A DNA stretch of 64,000 bases, from assembly GCA_937892525.1 (NCBI GenBank), contig CALAEV010000024.1:1-64000 (forward strand), in the 5' to 3' direction. Position numbers and translations under genes: made by a program. Within the stretch, counting starts at the first letter, position 1. Every line of letters starts with the position of its first letter. The DNA comes from an uncultured Clostridia bacterium. GTDB lineage: Bacteria > Bacillota > Clostridia > Oscillospirales > Acutalibacteraceae. Shown in pieces: positions 34,476 to 42,181 of the stretch. The notes under the pieces were generated by a model. The model did no database searches, was not told the DNA's origin, and saw nothing but the letters and a program-made list of their open reading frames with translations.

Positions 34476-35215
34476 TTTATACCCTCCAATACTTTTCTAC
34501 AATAATCAGGAACATCAGAAATCAATGCATCACAACCCCACTCAGTTAATCTAATAATATCTTCTTCAAGGTTAACTGTCCAAGGATTAACCGCCATACC
34601 AAGATTGTGAAGTTCAATGATTTCATTTTCTCTTATAAGTTTTCTATGAGGATGAGCAGCGTTAACATTCAACTGCTTACAATATTTTGCTACACCGAAA
34701 TTCATAATTTCACGACCAAGGTCATCGTTTTCATAAAGAAGAGCAGTTTTTATGTTACTGTCAAACTCCTTAACTAAACGAACACATTCAGGGTCAAAGC
34801 AAGACACAATAGAATTTTCTACAATTCCATATTTATTAATTTCTTCAACAACCTTTTTAACAAGGTCATTATCTTTTTTGGGTGGTTTGATTTCAATATT
34901 GATAAGTTTCATTTTTCTAACAACATCTAAAAGTTCAGATAATGTAGGCAAACTTACCCCTGAAAAATCTTTATTAAAATAAGAACCGAAGTCCATCGCT
35001 TTAAGCTCGGCAAGTGTTAATTCGTCAACAAAACCTTTACCGTTTGATGTTTCATCAACAGTATAGTTATGACAAATTACAATCTCACCGTCTTTTGACA
35101 AATGAACATCGGTTTCAATTCCATCAGCATTAAATTCAAGTGCTTTTATAAAAGCAGGTATAGTATTCTGAGGTGCAACTTTATTGGCGCCTCTGTGTGC
35201 TAATACAAGTGGCAT
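34472..35215 (-). CDS. Glycerophosphodiester phosphodiesterase
   Basis: A 247-residue GDPD of the UgpQ/GlpQ family: LAHRGANKVAPQNTIPAF (catalytic His and Arg), ADGIETDVHLSKDGEIVICHN (metal Glu and Asp), NIEIKPP and the C-terminal VNPWTVN. It cleaves glycerophosphodiesters to glycerol-3-phosphate and an alcohol. No signal peptide is seen. It is the first gene of the GDPD-GH20-GH18 operon; a TATAAT-like -10 lies at 35262-35267 without a clear -35 box. Confidence 0.93.
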   Translation of the reverse strand: MPLVLAHRGANKVAPQNTIPAFIKALEFNADGIETDVHLSKDGEIVICHNYTVDETSNGKGFVDELTLAELKAMDFGSYFNKDFSGVSLPTLSELLDVVRKMKLINIEIKPPKKDNDLVKKVVEEINKYGIVENSIVSCFDPECVRLVKEFDSNIKTALLYENDDLGREIMNFGVAKYCKQLNVNAAHPHRKLIRENEIIELHNLGMAVNPWTVNLEEDIIRLTEWGCDALISDVPDYCRKVLEGIK

Positions 35216-35299
35216 AAATTCAAATCCCCTTTGGAAATATTTTGCAAGAATAAATATTGCTATTATATTTTACCAAAAGTGAATAGCACTTGTAAAGGG

Positions 35300-35908
35300 T
35301 TATTTATTATTAAATAGCTCTTCAATAATCTCCAATACCTTAAATTTGAACTTGTATTTTTCGGTATCAGTTACAATTTCGGTTTCATCTTCAGTTAAAA
35401 CATCTGATATTTCGCACTCTGCAACTGAAGTTGGCAAACACATTGGGGGGAACATTACACACCACCAATTTTGACCTTTACCCTCACCTATTATGACTTT
35501 AATAGCGTTATAGTGACCTGCTGGCAAAGTAACGCTATTATCATAAGTTCGTGTATTAAAGTATTCGTTTTCAACCGTAATTTTTACACTATAATCAAGC
35601 CCCTCATTCTTAATAGTATTTAGTGCAATATTTTCAAGATAATCAATGTATGGTGTTATTTTTTCTTCAGCATCTTTAGAAGTTACACTTCCGTCAAAAA
35701 TATCTTTACCGGCAGATAATACTGCATCACGAACTTTAAGTTTTAATTGTTGGTCTTCTTCACTATCTGAATTTGCAATCACATGCATTCTTAACATTTT
35801 TTCTCTTATACTATCGCATTGTTGAGAAAAAGCATTAATATTAAGTACACCACATATAATCAGTGCAATCAATAATGAAACTTCAATTCTAAATATAGTC
35901 TTTTTCAT
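35300..35908 (-). CDS. spoIIR: Stage II sporulation protein R
   Basis: A 202-residue protein with an N-terminal signal/membrane segment (8-28) and the SpoIIR domain: IREKMLRMHVIANSDSEEDQ, LKLKVRDAVL, and GHYNAIKVIIGEGKGQNWWCVMFPP. In the forespore it is secreted to trigger processing of pro-sigma-E in the mother cell. The ATG at 35908 has an AAGGAGTG site; the longer frame to 35983 runs into a terminator and is rejected. It is good evidence that the organism sporulates. Confidence 0.96.
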   Translation of the reverse strand: MKKTIFRIEVSLLIALIICGVLNINAFSQQCDSIREKMLRMHVIANSDSEEDQQLKLKVRDAVLSAGKDIFDGSVTSKDAEEKITPYIDYLENIALNTIKNEGLDYSVKITVENEYFNTRTYDNSVTLPAGHYNAIKVIIGEGKGQNWWCVMFPPMCLPTSVAECEISDVLTEDETEIVTDTEKYKFKFKVLEIIEELFNNK

Positions 35909-35958
35909 AAATTCACTCCTTATGAGTAAATTATTGGTAATTTTTAATATATTTAAAC

Positions 35959-35988
35959 AAAAAATAACAGATACTAAAAGCATCTGTT
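35959..35988 (-). terminator. Terminator of the structured RNA
   Basis: Minus strand: AACAGAT paired with ATCTGTT (7 bp, with a loop of nine bases) followed by ATTTTTT. It starts just past the RNA closing stem. Confidence 0.75.
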
Positions 35989-35989
35989 A

Positions 35990-36183
35990 AGTGCCCCGCA
36001 AAGTCGGTTGCAATGAATACTAACCTGCGTGTTAATGCAGGTGGGTGCTTTCCGTTTTATATCTGTGCTCCCTTCGTCCGTCATTGACGGGAGGTCTGCT
36101 CCCAATAAACCGAGTACAAGCTCCCTTTTATAGTGTGTTGGGTTAATATCATTTGCAGTTGTCGTGCTTCGCAGGGTGTATTT
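35990..36183 (-). ncRNA. ssrS: Structured RNA, probably 6S RNA
   Basis: A gene-free region of about 195 bases whose minus strand folds as one long rod. Its ends pair (CCCTGCGAAG at 36167-36176 with CTTTGCGGGG at 35994-36003), then TGCAAATGA (36149-36157) pairs with TCATTGCA (36009-36016) with one bulge, then comes a wide internal bubble whose 3' side holds a small hairpin (ACCTGC...GCAGGT at 36023-36042), and a G/C-rich terminal arm. Length, closing stem, bubble and terminator fit 6S RNA, which binds the sigma-A RNA polymerase and damps transcription in stationary phase. It has its own promoter and terminator. I rely on shape, not on a covariance-model search; a different structured RNA is possible. 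Confidence 0.6.
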
Positions 36184-36191
36184 AGTTTTGA

Positions 36192-36220
36192 ATGGTATTA
36201 TTCTTCCTCGTTGAATTCAA
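36192..36220 (-). promoter_or_regulatory. Promoter of the structured RNA
   Basis: Minus strand TTGAAT, 17-bp spacer, TACCAT, within the 3' end of the DUF1292 gene. Transcription would begin about 10 bases before the RNA closing stem. Confidence 0.5.
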
Positions 36221-36497
36221 ATAATTCTGAAAGACGTTCTTCAAAAATCTTGCCAATTTCGTTAAATTCGTTATCGTCTTCAATTGGCTCAAGATATGTT
36301 TCGCCATCTTCTTCACAAACTTTAAGAATGATAAGTTCACCGTCATCATCTAAAATTTCTTCAGCTTCATCATAAACAGGAAGAAGTGCTACATATTTTG
36401 CTGTATCTGTTTCTATTCTGTCAAGTTCTTCAAAAACGTGTTCAACACCATTTTCATCAATAACTGATACTAAATCAGGATTAAATTCTTCACTCAT
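36198..36497 (-). CDS. DUF1292 domain protein (YrzB-like)
   Basis: A 99-residue very acidic protein with the DUF1292 pattern (ITVIDE-like VSVIDENGVEHVFEELDRIE, KYVALLPVYDEAEEILDDDGELIILKV, YLEPIEDDNEFNEIGKIFEERL). Family members are small, conserved in Firmicutes, usually next to RuvX and other housekeeping genes, and of unknown function. Here it is next to the probable 6S RNA and preceded by an AAAGGAGAA site. Confidence 0.9.
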   Translation of the reverse strand: MSEEFNPDLVSVIDENGVEHVFEELDRIETDTAKYVALLPVYDEAEEILDDDGELIILKVCEEDGETYLEPIEDDNEFNEIGKIFEERLSELFEFNEEE

Positions 36498-36524
36498 TTT
36501 TATTCTCCTTTATTTTCAACAAAA

Positions 36525-37193
36525 TTATAATACATAAACGCCTGACTCAAGCAATACGATTTCTTTACCACAAGAACGCAAGTATTTATATACTGGCTCG
36601 TCGAAAATTCTGAAATCATTTACTGAATAGTCATTAAGATTTATTGTTCTCACTTTATTTGAACCTTTATTGCAGATAAAAAGCTCATTATCGTATTTTG
36701 AGATTGAAACAGGATTATTGAATGAAGTTGAATCCTTTGAGCCAATTCGCATACTGAACTTTTTATGTGAAATCGAGTAACTCACTACACAATTATTTTC
36801 AGGGACAACACTCCAGATTTGTCTGCCATCACAAACAACTCCGTTGATTTCTGCCCCCTGATATGACAAGTCACTTGACCAAACCATATCACCATTAGGT
36901 GAAAACAGACCTGTTTCACCACTTGGGTAAACAACTACAACCTGTTTTGATGGGAAAATATCAGCATCACAAGAAACATAATCGCCTAACTGTTCTGCTA
37001 TTTTTTTATACTCCGGACCGTATTTATTCAAAAGATAAACACTTTTTGTAACTGGAGTTTTTTGCATTCTTTTTATATCATATCCGTAAAAATTAACTTT
37101 GACAGAGCCGTTTTCAAGGACTCTTTTTTTTGTAAAAATGATACCATTTGAGAATGCGATGATATCGTAAACCGAATCAACAATCTTCTGCAT
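36525..37193 (-). CDS. Uncharacterised protein, beta-propeller-like repeats
   Basis: A 222-residue protein without signal peptide. Repeated units of about 40 residues have the form of propeller blades (DADIFPSKQVVVVYPSGETG, NGVVCDGRQIWSVVPENNC, NPVSISKYDNELFICNKG, SNKVRTINLNDYSV). It is shorter than a full six- or seven-blade propeller, so it may be a partial or dimeric one. I recognise no family. It is 27 bp upstream of the DUF1292 gene, so the two are probably co-transcribed. Confidence 0.7.
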   Translation of the reverse strand: MQKIVDSVYDIIAFSNGIIFTKKRVLENGSVKVNFYGYDIKRMQKTPVTKSVYLLNKYGPEYKKIAEQLGDYVSCDADIFPSKQVVVVYPSGETGLFSPNGDMVWSSDLSYQGAEINGVVCDGRQIWSVVPENNCVVSYSISHKKFSMRIGSKDSTSFNNPVSISKYDNELFICNKGSNKVRTINLNDYSVNDFRIFDEPVYKYLRSCGKEIVLLESGVYVL

Positions 37194-37241
37194 TAAAAAT
37201 CACCGCTATATAAAAATTTAGTTATAATTCGCATTTATGAT

Positions 37242-37270
37242 ATTATACTGTTTTTTTCTCAATCGGTCAA
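37242..37270 (-). promoter_or_regulatory. Promoter of the propeller-like/DUF1292 operon
   Basis: Minus strand TTGACC, 17-bp spacer, perfect TATAAT, about 55 bases before the ATG. Confidence 0.75.
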
Positions 37271-37278
37271 TAATGTTT

Positions 37279-37446
37279 TCAATTATTTTTAATTAACTTG
37301 TTCTGACAATTTGATTTATTATGAGGGCAAGTGCTATTGGTACATCTTATTTTTCTTGTGCCGTCTGAATACATAATCAGTTCCATAACAATATTTTTAC
37401 CCTGATGTGTGCAAAATTGTTCGTAAGTAGTTTTTGTTTCAGTCAT
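37279..37446 (-). CDS. Small Cys-rich protein (55 residues)
   Basis: This frame starts at the ATG at 37446, 6 bases after TTGGAGTG, and encodes MTETKTTYEQFCTHQGKNIV, then MELIMYSDGTRKIRCTNSTC and PHNKSNCQNKLIKNN. Cys12, Cys35, Cys40 and Cys47, with His14 and His42 nearby, could bind zinc. The good ribosome-binding site, the plausible codon use and the Cys pattern support a real gene. It lies upstream of, and on the same strand as, the propeller-like gene, but that gene has its own promoter in between. I recognise no family. Confidence 0.6.
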   Translation of the reverse strand: MTETKTTYEQFCTHQGKNIVMELIMYSDGTRKIRCTNSTCPHNKSNCQNKLIKNN

Positions 37447-37552
37447 ATTATTCACTCCAATTATTTTACTAATCTATTGTATGTTTCAAGGTATAATTTA
37501 AGCATTAAAATAATAAAAATAATATGTCCAATACTTTTTTAGGAGGCTTAAA

Positions 37553-37816
37553 ATGAATTCAGGTAAATTTCTGCTTGGCATCTTTCTCGCTATATACCTT
37601 GTTGTTATATTTATTGCATATTTCAAATCAAAAAGATTTTTTACAGCATTATTGTTTACTGCTTTACAAGGGATTTGCGCATTATTCGCAGTCAACCTGA
37701 TTGGTAAATATATTACTATACATATCCCCATAAATACATGGACGCTTGGTATTTCTTCAATTGGTGGAATTTCAGGTGTAATAATGCTTTTATTATGTGA
37801 TATCTTTATGAGTTGA
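37553..37816 (+). CDS. BofA-like pro-sigma-K processing regulator
   Basis: An 87-residue membrane protein with three hydrophobic segments (about 4-22, 30-50, 62-86) and the BofA hallmark near its end (IHIPINTWTLGISSIGGISG followed by VIMLLLCDIF). In Bacillus BofA holds the SpoIVFB protease inactive until the SpoIVB signal arrives; spoIVB lies about 11 kb away in this window. It has a strong AGGAGG site. A TATAAT-like box lies at 37492-37497 without a good -35, which could mean a sporulation sigma factor. Confidence 0.8.
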   Translation: MNSGKFLLGIFLAIYLVVIFIAYFKSKRFFTALLFTALQGICALFAVNLIGKYITIHIPINTWTLGISSIGGISGVIMLLLCDIFMS

Positions 37817-37933
37817 TATACAATATAATCATACTACTAGAACGAAAATATTTCATTACACAAATATTGGATATTCAATAGAATATATTGCTACAAATTA
37901 TTTCAATTTGTGGCTTTATTTTTTGTTTTTTGC

Positions 37934-37962
37934 TTTACTATTTCATTCTTTCGTGTTAAAAT
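37934..37962 (+). promoter_or_regulatory. Putative promoter of the TRIC-CooC-dehydratase operon
   Basis: TTTACT, 17-bp spacer, TAAAAT, about 50 bases before the TRIC-like start. The rest of the 37817-38012 gap shows only an A/T-rich weak hairpin (ACAAATT with AATTTGT at 37893-37911). Confidence 0.45.
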
Positions 37963-38012
37963 TATAACAATGTGGCTTTATACTATAAATAAAGTAATAA
38001 TTTAGGAGATGC

Positions 38013-38666
38013 ATGATGGAGTTATTCTATACAATTATTGAATCTATTGGTGTTGTTGCATTTTCAGTTTCAGGTGCAATGGTTGCAATAAGAAGAAAGA
38101 CTGACCTTTTTGGCGTAATACTTCTTGCAATTATTACAACGCTTGGTGGAGGGCTTACACGAGATGTTATTTTCAGTTTTACTCCTCCTACATTCTTTAA
38201 CTCAAAAGAATTCCTTTTACTTTCTACAATCGTTTCAATTATTGTATTCCTTTTTGCCAGAAAGTTCAGTAATACATATTTACAGAATGAAGCAAGAATT
38301 GAACATGTAAACGATATTTTTGACGCACTAGGTCTTGGTATTTTTGCAGTAATGGGTGTTAAAGTTGCATTTGAACAAGGCTATGAAGATAACGCTTTGA
38401 TAAGTATTACTTGTGGTGCAATCACCTGTATATGTGGTGGTATGCTTCGTGATGTGCTTACGAACTCAACACCTTTTGTATTAGTAAAGCGAATTTATGC
38501 TATTGCTGCAATTGCGGGCGCATCCACTTATTACTTGTTGTATATATACGGTTGGAACATAGGTATTGAAGATAGTCTTGCTATGATTATTGGTTTAGCA
38601 GTAACATTTATTTTAAGAGTACTTGCTATGGCGTTTAAATGGAATATGCCAAAAGCAATTAAGTAG
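38013..38666 (+). CDS. TRIC-type cation channel / UPF0126 membrane protein
   Basis: A 217-residue protein with seven membrane helices in two repeats, each with the UPF0126/TRIC signature: GVVAFSVSGAMVAIRRKTDLFGV with GGGLTRDVIF, and GLGIFAVMGVKVA with GGMLRDVLTNSTPFV. Bacterial TRIC homologues are trimeric potassium channels; some members are suspected to carry amino acids. Two ATG codons (38013, 38016) follow TTAGGAGAT; the second has the better spacing. It is 9 bp upstream of the CooC-like gene, so it is the first gene of that operon. Confidence 0.88.
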   Translation: MMELFYTIIESIGVVAFSVSGAMVAIRRKTDLFGVILLAIITTLGGGLTRDVIFSFTPPTFFNSKEFLLLSTIVSIIVFLFARKFSNTYLQNEARIEHVNDIFDALGLGIFAVMGVKVAFEQGYEDNALISITCGAITCICGGMLRDVLTNSTPFVLVKRIYAIAAIAGASTYYLLYIYGWNIGIEDSLAMIIGLAVTFILRVLAMAFKWNMPKAIK

Positions 38667-38675
38667 GGTGATATT

Positions 38676-39440
38676 ATGGAACAAAAAGCAACTATTCTTG
38701 CAGTTGCAGGTAAAGGCGGAGTTGGTAAAACATCACTTTCTGCAACTATTGTCAGATGCCTTGTAGAAAAGTATCCTGACAAGAAAATTTTAGCCATTGA
38801 CGCTGACCCTGCAGTTGGTCTTTCAACTGCTTTGGGCATCGATGTTGAAATGACCATTGACGACATTAGAAAAGAAATTATTGCGTCTGTTGATGAGGGT
38901 GATACAAGAACTGCTATTGAGCTTTTGGGTGAAGCAAAATATAGAATTTTTGATGCACTTGTTGAGACTGATGGTTACTCTTTTATAGCAGTTGGTCGTC
39001 CTGAAACTGCGGGTTGTTATTGCAAAATCAATTCATACTTAAAGGAAGTAATTTCAATCCTTTCTAATGAGTTTGATTATGTTGTTATTGACGGTGAAGC
39101 AGGAATTGAGCAGATTAACCGTCGAGTTATGGAAAAGGTTACTCACCTGTTCCTTATTACAGACCCAAGCAAAAAAGGTTGTCAGGTTATAAATACAATC
39201 AAGAATGTTGCAGACGAACTTGTTATGTATGAAAAAATTGGTGTAATCGTTAATCGCATGGCTGACGAAAGTCTTAAAGATTATATCGATACAAATGGTA
39301 TTCCTGTACTCAGCTACATTGCAGATGACAAGAACTTATCAGTATTCGATATTAAGGGAGAAAACATTTTTAATCTTCCTGCAGAATCAAACGTGGTAAA
39401 AGGTGTTAAAAATGCACTTAATAAGGTAGGGGTTATATAA
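38676..39440 (+). CDS. CooC-like metallochaperone ATPase
   Basis: A 254-residue SIMIBI-class ATPase with the deviant Walker A AGKGGVGKTSLSA, DADPAVGLSTALG (Walker A' region), GRPETAGCYCKINSYL with a C-x-C motif, and VVIDGEAGIEQINRR (Walker B). CooC matures nickel sites in carbon monoxide dehydrogenase; the paired Cys residues bind metal at the dimer interface. No carbon monoxide dehydrogenase catalytic subunit is seen here, so it more likely serves the Fe-S enzymes encoded next or the acetyl-CoA-synthase-like protein at 43.1 kb. It is directly abutted by the next gene. Confidence 0.85.
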   Translation: MEQKATILAVAGKGGVGKTSLSATIVRCLVEKYPDKKILAIDADPAVGLSTALGIDVEMTIDDIRKEIIASVDEGDTRTAIELLGEAKYRIFDALVETDGYSFIAVGRPETAGCYCKINSYLKEVISILSNEFDYVVIDGEAGIEQINRRVMEKVTHLFLITDPSKKGCQVINTIKNVADELVMYEKIGVIVNRMADESLKDYIDTNGIPVLSYIADDKNLSVFDIKGENIFNLPAESNVVKGVKNALNKVGVI

Positions 39441-40646
39441 ATGAAGGATTTAAAGCATTTAATCTATTTTGAAAACTTGTTACAAGAAGCAAATAATGAC
39501 CTTGTAAAACAAGCAACAAACGATGGAAAATTAGCTATAGCATATACTTGCTATCATATTCCTGAAGTTTTGCTTAATCTTGATAACTGTTTTTCAGTAA
39601 GACTTAGAGCGCCAAGAACAGGCTCAATGGATATTGCGACTTATTATATGAGTTCTTTCCTTTGTGGCTATTCAAAGGCTTTACTTGAAAGAGGCATTGA
39701 GGGTGGATACAATTTTTTATCTGCACTTATCGGTTCTGAAACTTGTTCTGAAATGAACCGATGTTATGAACATTTTGAATTACTTAAACTTGTTCCTAAC
39801 GACAAGTTTTTTGTAAGTTTCGTAGATGCTCCGTTCAAAATTGAAGAACACACAGTTAAGCACTACACAAAACAATTAAAACTTAAAGTTCTTGACAAAC
39901 TTCACGAAGTTTACGGTATTGACACAAGTGATGATTCGTTAAGAAAAGCAGTTGCAGAACACAATGAAATCTGCCGACTCATCACCGAAATCGGCGAATA
40001 TAGAAAAGAAGAAAACCCAAGAATTACAGGATATGAATTTCATGTGCTTTGTCTTGCTACATACTGTTGTCCAAAGTATTTAATTCTTGATAAACTTCGT
40101 GAAACTGCAGAAGAACTTAAAACTCGTGAACCAGACGCTAAAAAGAATTATCGTGCAAAAATTGTTGTAGTAGGTTCTGAAATGGATGACCCTGACTTTA
40201 CAAAACTTATTGAAGATAGTGGCGCACTTGTTGTTGCAGACCGTTTCTGTTTTGGTTCACTACCAGGTCGTGAAGAAATTATTATTAATGATGGCGAGGA
40301 TGTTCTTACACAAATTGCACTTCACTATATGAAGACAAGTCAATGTCCAAGATATATGAGTCACGAAAAAGTGCAGGAAAGACGCGATTACGTAAAATAT
40401 CTTGTTGAAGAATACAATGCTGACGGCGTTATGTATGAACAACTTAAATTCTGCGAATATTGGGGTTATGAGCGTGCGCTTGCATCTTACGTTATGAGTG
40501 GAGACTATGGTGTACCTACTGCTGCTGTTGACAGACAATACACTGCATCAGCTTCAGGGCAATTAAGAACTCGTGTTCAAGCATTTGTTGAAAGTCTTGA
40601 AATTAAGAAAATCCAAAAAGCAAAGGAGGGAAAGAATAATGGCTAA
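39441..40646 (+). CDS. 2-hydroxyacyl-CoA dehydratase/benzoyl-CoA reductase-type subunit 1
   Basis: A 401-residue member of the HgdB/BcrB-C superfamily, which carries an unusual low-potential [4Fe-4S] or double-cubane cluster. Cys residues in conserved-looking places are AYTCYHIPEVLLN, LDNCFSVRLRAP, SSFLCGYSKALLE and GSETCSEMNRCYEHFELL; the C-terminal half has the Rossmann-like KIVVVGSEMDDPDFTKLIEDSG and EQLKFCEYWGYE. It starts immediately after the CooC-like stop codon and overlaps subunit 2 by 8 bases, so the two are made together. The substrate is unknown; sequence alone does not separate dehydratases from reductases. Confidence 0.85.
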   Translation: MKDLKHLIYFENLLQEANNDLVKQATNDGKLAIAYTCYHIPEVLLNLDNCFSVRLRAPRTGSMDIATYYMSSFLCGYSKALLERGIEGGYNFLSALIGSETCSEMNRCYEHFELLKLVPNDKFFVSFVDAPFKIEEHTVKHYTKQLKLKVLDKLHEVYGIDTSDDSLRKAVAEHNEICRLITEIGEYRKEENPRITGYEFHVLCLATYCCPKYLILDKLRETAEELKTREPDAKKNYRAKIVVVGSEMDDPDFTKLIEDSGALVVADRFCFGSLPGREEIIINDGEDVLTQIALHYMKTSQCPRYMSHEKVQERRDYVKYLVEEYNADGVMYEQLKFCEYWGYERALASYVMSGDYGVPTAAVDRQYTASASGQLRTRVQAFVESLEIKKIQKAKEGKNNG

Positions 40647-42168
40647 TTACGGTAAACTTTATAAAGAACATACTGCCATATTAAAGCACAGAGAATGGCG
40701 TGGCTTTAAGGACACAATGTATGACTACTACCGTTGGTTGATTACTTGGAAAGATATGATTAAAATGGTACTTAAAGCGCCTGTTTCCACAGTAAAAGGC
40801 TTATGGCGTTATCGTTGGATGGCTTCTTATCTTTCTGCTCCGTCTTTTGTTGACAGACACGTGGCAGGTCTTCGTGGTCCACAGTTAAGGATTGCCCATC
40901 TTCACTACAATATGATTGTTAAGCACACAACAAAGCTTATTAATATTTCTTTCCGTGCCGATGAAAAAATCAATCCAAACAACAAGTTATCAAAGAAAAT
41001 CGTACTTACTGATGAAATCGTTCCTAATGAGGTATTCTTAGGCTTTCCTAATCTTCAGCCAATGCCTTTGCAAACATTACCTATTTTCTTATCTTCAATG
41101 GTTGACCAGCAAATTACACCACCTTACCTTGAAGTAACAGAAAGTTTCGGTGTTCCTGCTGACGTTTGTCCCCTTCCAAGTGCTGAGGCAGGTGTTGCAA
41201 TCGAAGATGATTATCCAAAAATGGGTTGTTGTATGATTGGTACAAATATGCCTTGTGATGGTTCAATTATGAACTCATCTTTCCTTGACAGACGTCTTCA
41301 GTTGCCTACTCATTGTTTTGGTGTTCCACTTCGCTATAACGGAGAAGATGTTCAGGAATATGGTGTTGACGAAATCAAGTCTCTTATCGAATTCATTGAA
41401 AAACAGACCGGCGAAAAATTTGATTGGGACGCATTTTTCAATGGAATGAAAATGTATAATGAGCAACTTGAATATGAACTTCAAAAGTGGGATATTAACA
41501 GAACTGATTACCCACAGATGACAGGTGCTTGTTTCTGGCTTTACAGAATTTTCTATTTCAACCTTTCAGGTGGCTCAAATGAGAAGTTCCTTAAGGTTGA
41601 CAAAAAAGTTAACAAGATAATGATGAAGGCGTATGAAAAGAAAACTCCTGTGTCAAAAGAAATGCGTCACAGAGCAGTTGTTTGGTCCTGCCCTGCTAAC
41701 TATTACACAAGCCTTGCAAACTGGCTTGAAAATTGTTGGGGCGTAAATGTAGTTATGGATATGGAAACTATGATTTCATATCTTCCTATCAACACTGATG
41801 ACAAAGAGCAGGCACTTAAGGACCTTGCAAAAACTTATCAGCGTTCAATTATGAGAAAGCACACCAAAGGTGGTTACCAAAACGTTGTTGACGAGCTTTG
41901 GAGAATTGTTGACGAATATAATGCTGATACAGTAATTATGTATGACCAGATTTCTTGCAAAGGTATGGACGGTCTTACAGGTATATTTGATGACCAAGCA
42001 AGAGAAAGAAATGTAAACTTTATCTGGGTTAAGCAAGACCTTATGGACCCACGCACTATCTCAAGACGAGAAATGCGTGACCAAATTAACAAATATATGC
42101 AAACCGTTTTACAAGAGGAACCTGTTGACCCATCTCTTGTAGACTTTGAAGACGATTTAGCTTGGTAA
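40639..42168 (+). CDS. 2-hydroxyacyl-CoA dehydratase/benzoyl-CoA reductase-type subunit 2
   Basis: A 509-residue second subunit of the same superfamily. Cys-containing segments include SFGVPADVCPLPSAEAG, PKMGCCMIGTNMPCDGSIM and VVWSCPANYYTSLANWLENC; the C-terminal half ends YNADTVIMYDQISCKGMDGL, matching the EQLKFC region of subunit 1. The two should form a heterodimer with clusters near the interface. The ATG at 40639 follows AAGGAGGG inside the end of subunit 1; the frame to 40573 is rejected. The activator gene follows after 13 bp. Confidence 0.85.
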   Translation: MANYGKLYKEHTAILKHREWRGFKDTMYDYYRWLITWKDMIKMVLKAPVSTVKGLWRYRWMASYLSAPSFVDRHVAGLRGPQLRIAHLHYNMIVKHTTKLINISFRADEKINPNNKLSKKIVLTDEIVPNEVFLGFPNLQPMPLQTLPIFLSSMVDQQITPPYLEVTESFGVPADVCPLPSAEAGVAIEDDYPKMGCCMIGTNMPCDGSIMNSSFLDRRLQLPTHCFGVPLRYNGEDVQEYGVDEIKSLIEFIEKQTGEKFDWDAFFNGMKMYNEQLEYELQKWDINRTDYPQMTGACFWLYRIFYFNLSGGSNEKFLKVDKKVNKIMMKAYEKKTPVSKEMRHRAVVWSCPANYYTSLANWLENCWGVNVVMDMETMISYLPINTDDKEQALKDLAKTYQRSIMRKHTKGGYQNVVDELWRIVDEYNADTVIMYDQISCKGMDGLTGIFDDQARERNVNFIWVKQDLMDPRTISRREMRDQINKYMQTVLQEEPVDPSLVDFEDDLAW

Positions 42169-42181
42169 AGGAGATAATATT

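Noticed and set aside
35990..36183. SRP RNA, tmRNA or RNase P RNA
   Set aside because: The length is wrong for tmRNA and RNase P RNA, and the conserved SRP loop sequence (GGAAGCAGCC-like) is absent.
36133..36375. 80-codon plus-strand frame over the structured RNA and DUF1292 gene
   Set aside because: Ser-rich antisense product typical of a shadow; the region is better explained by the RNA and DUF1292.
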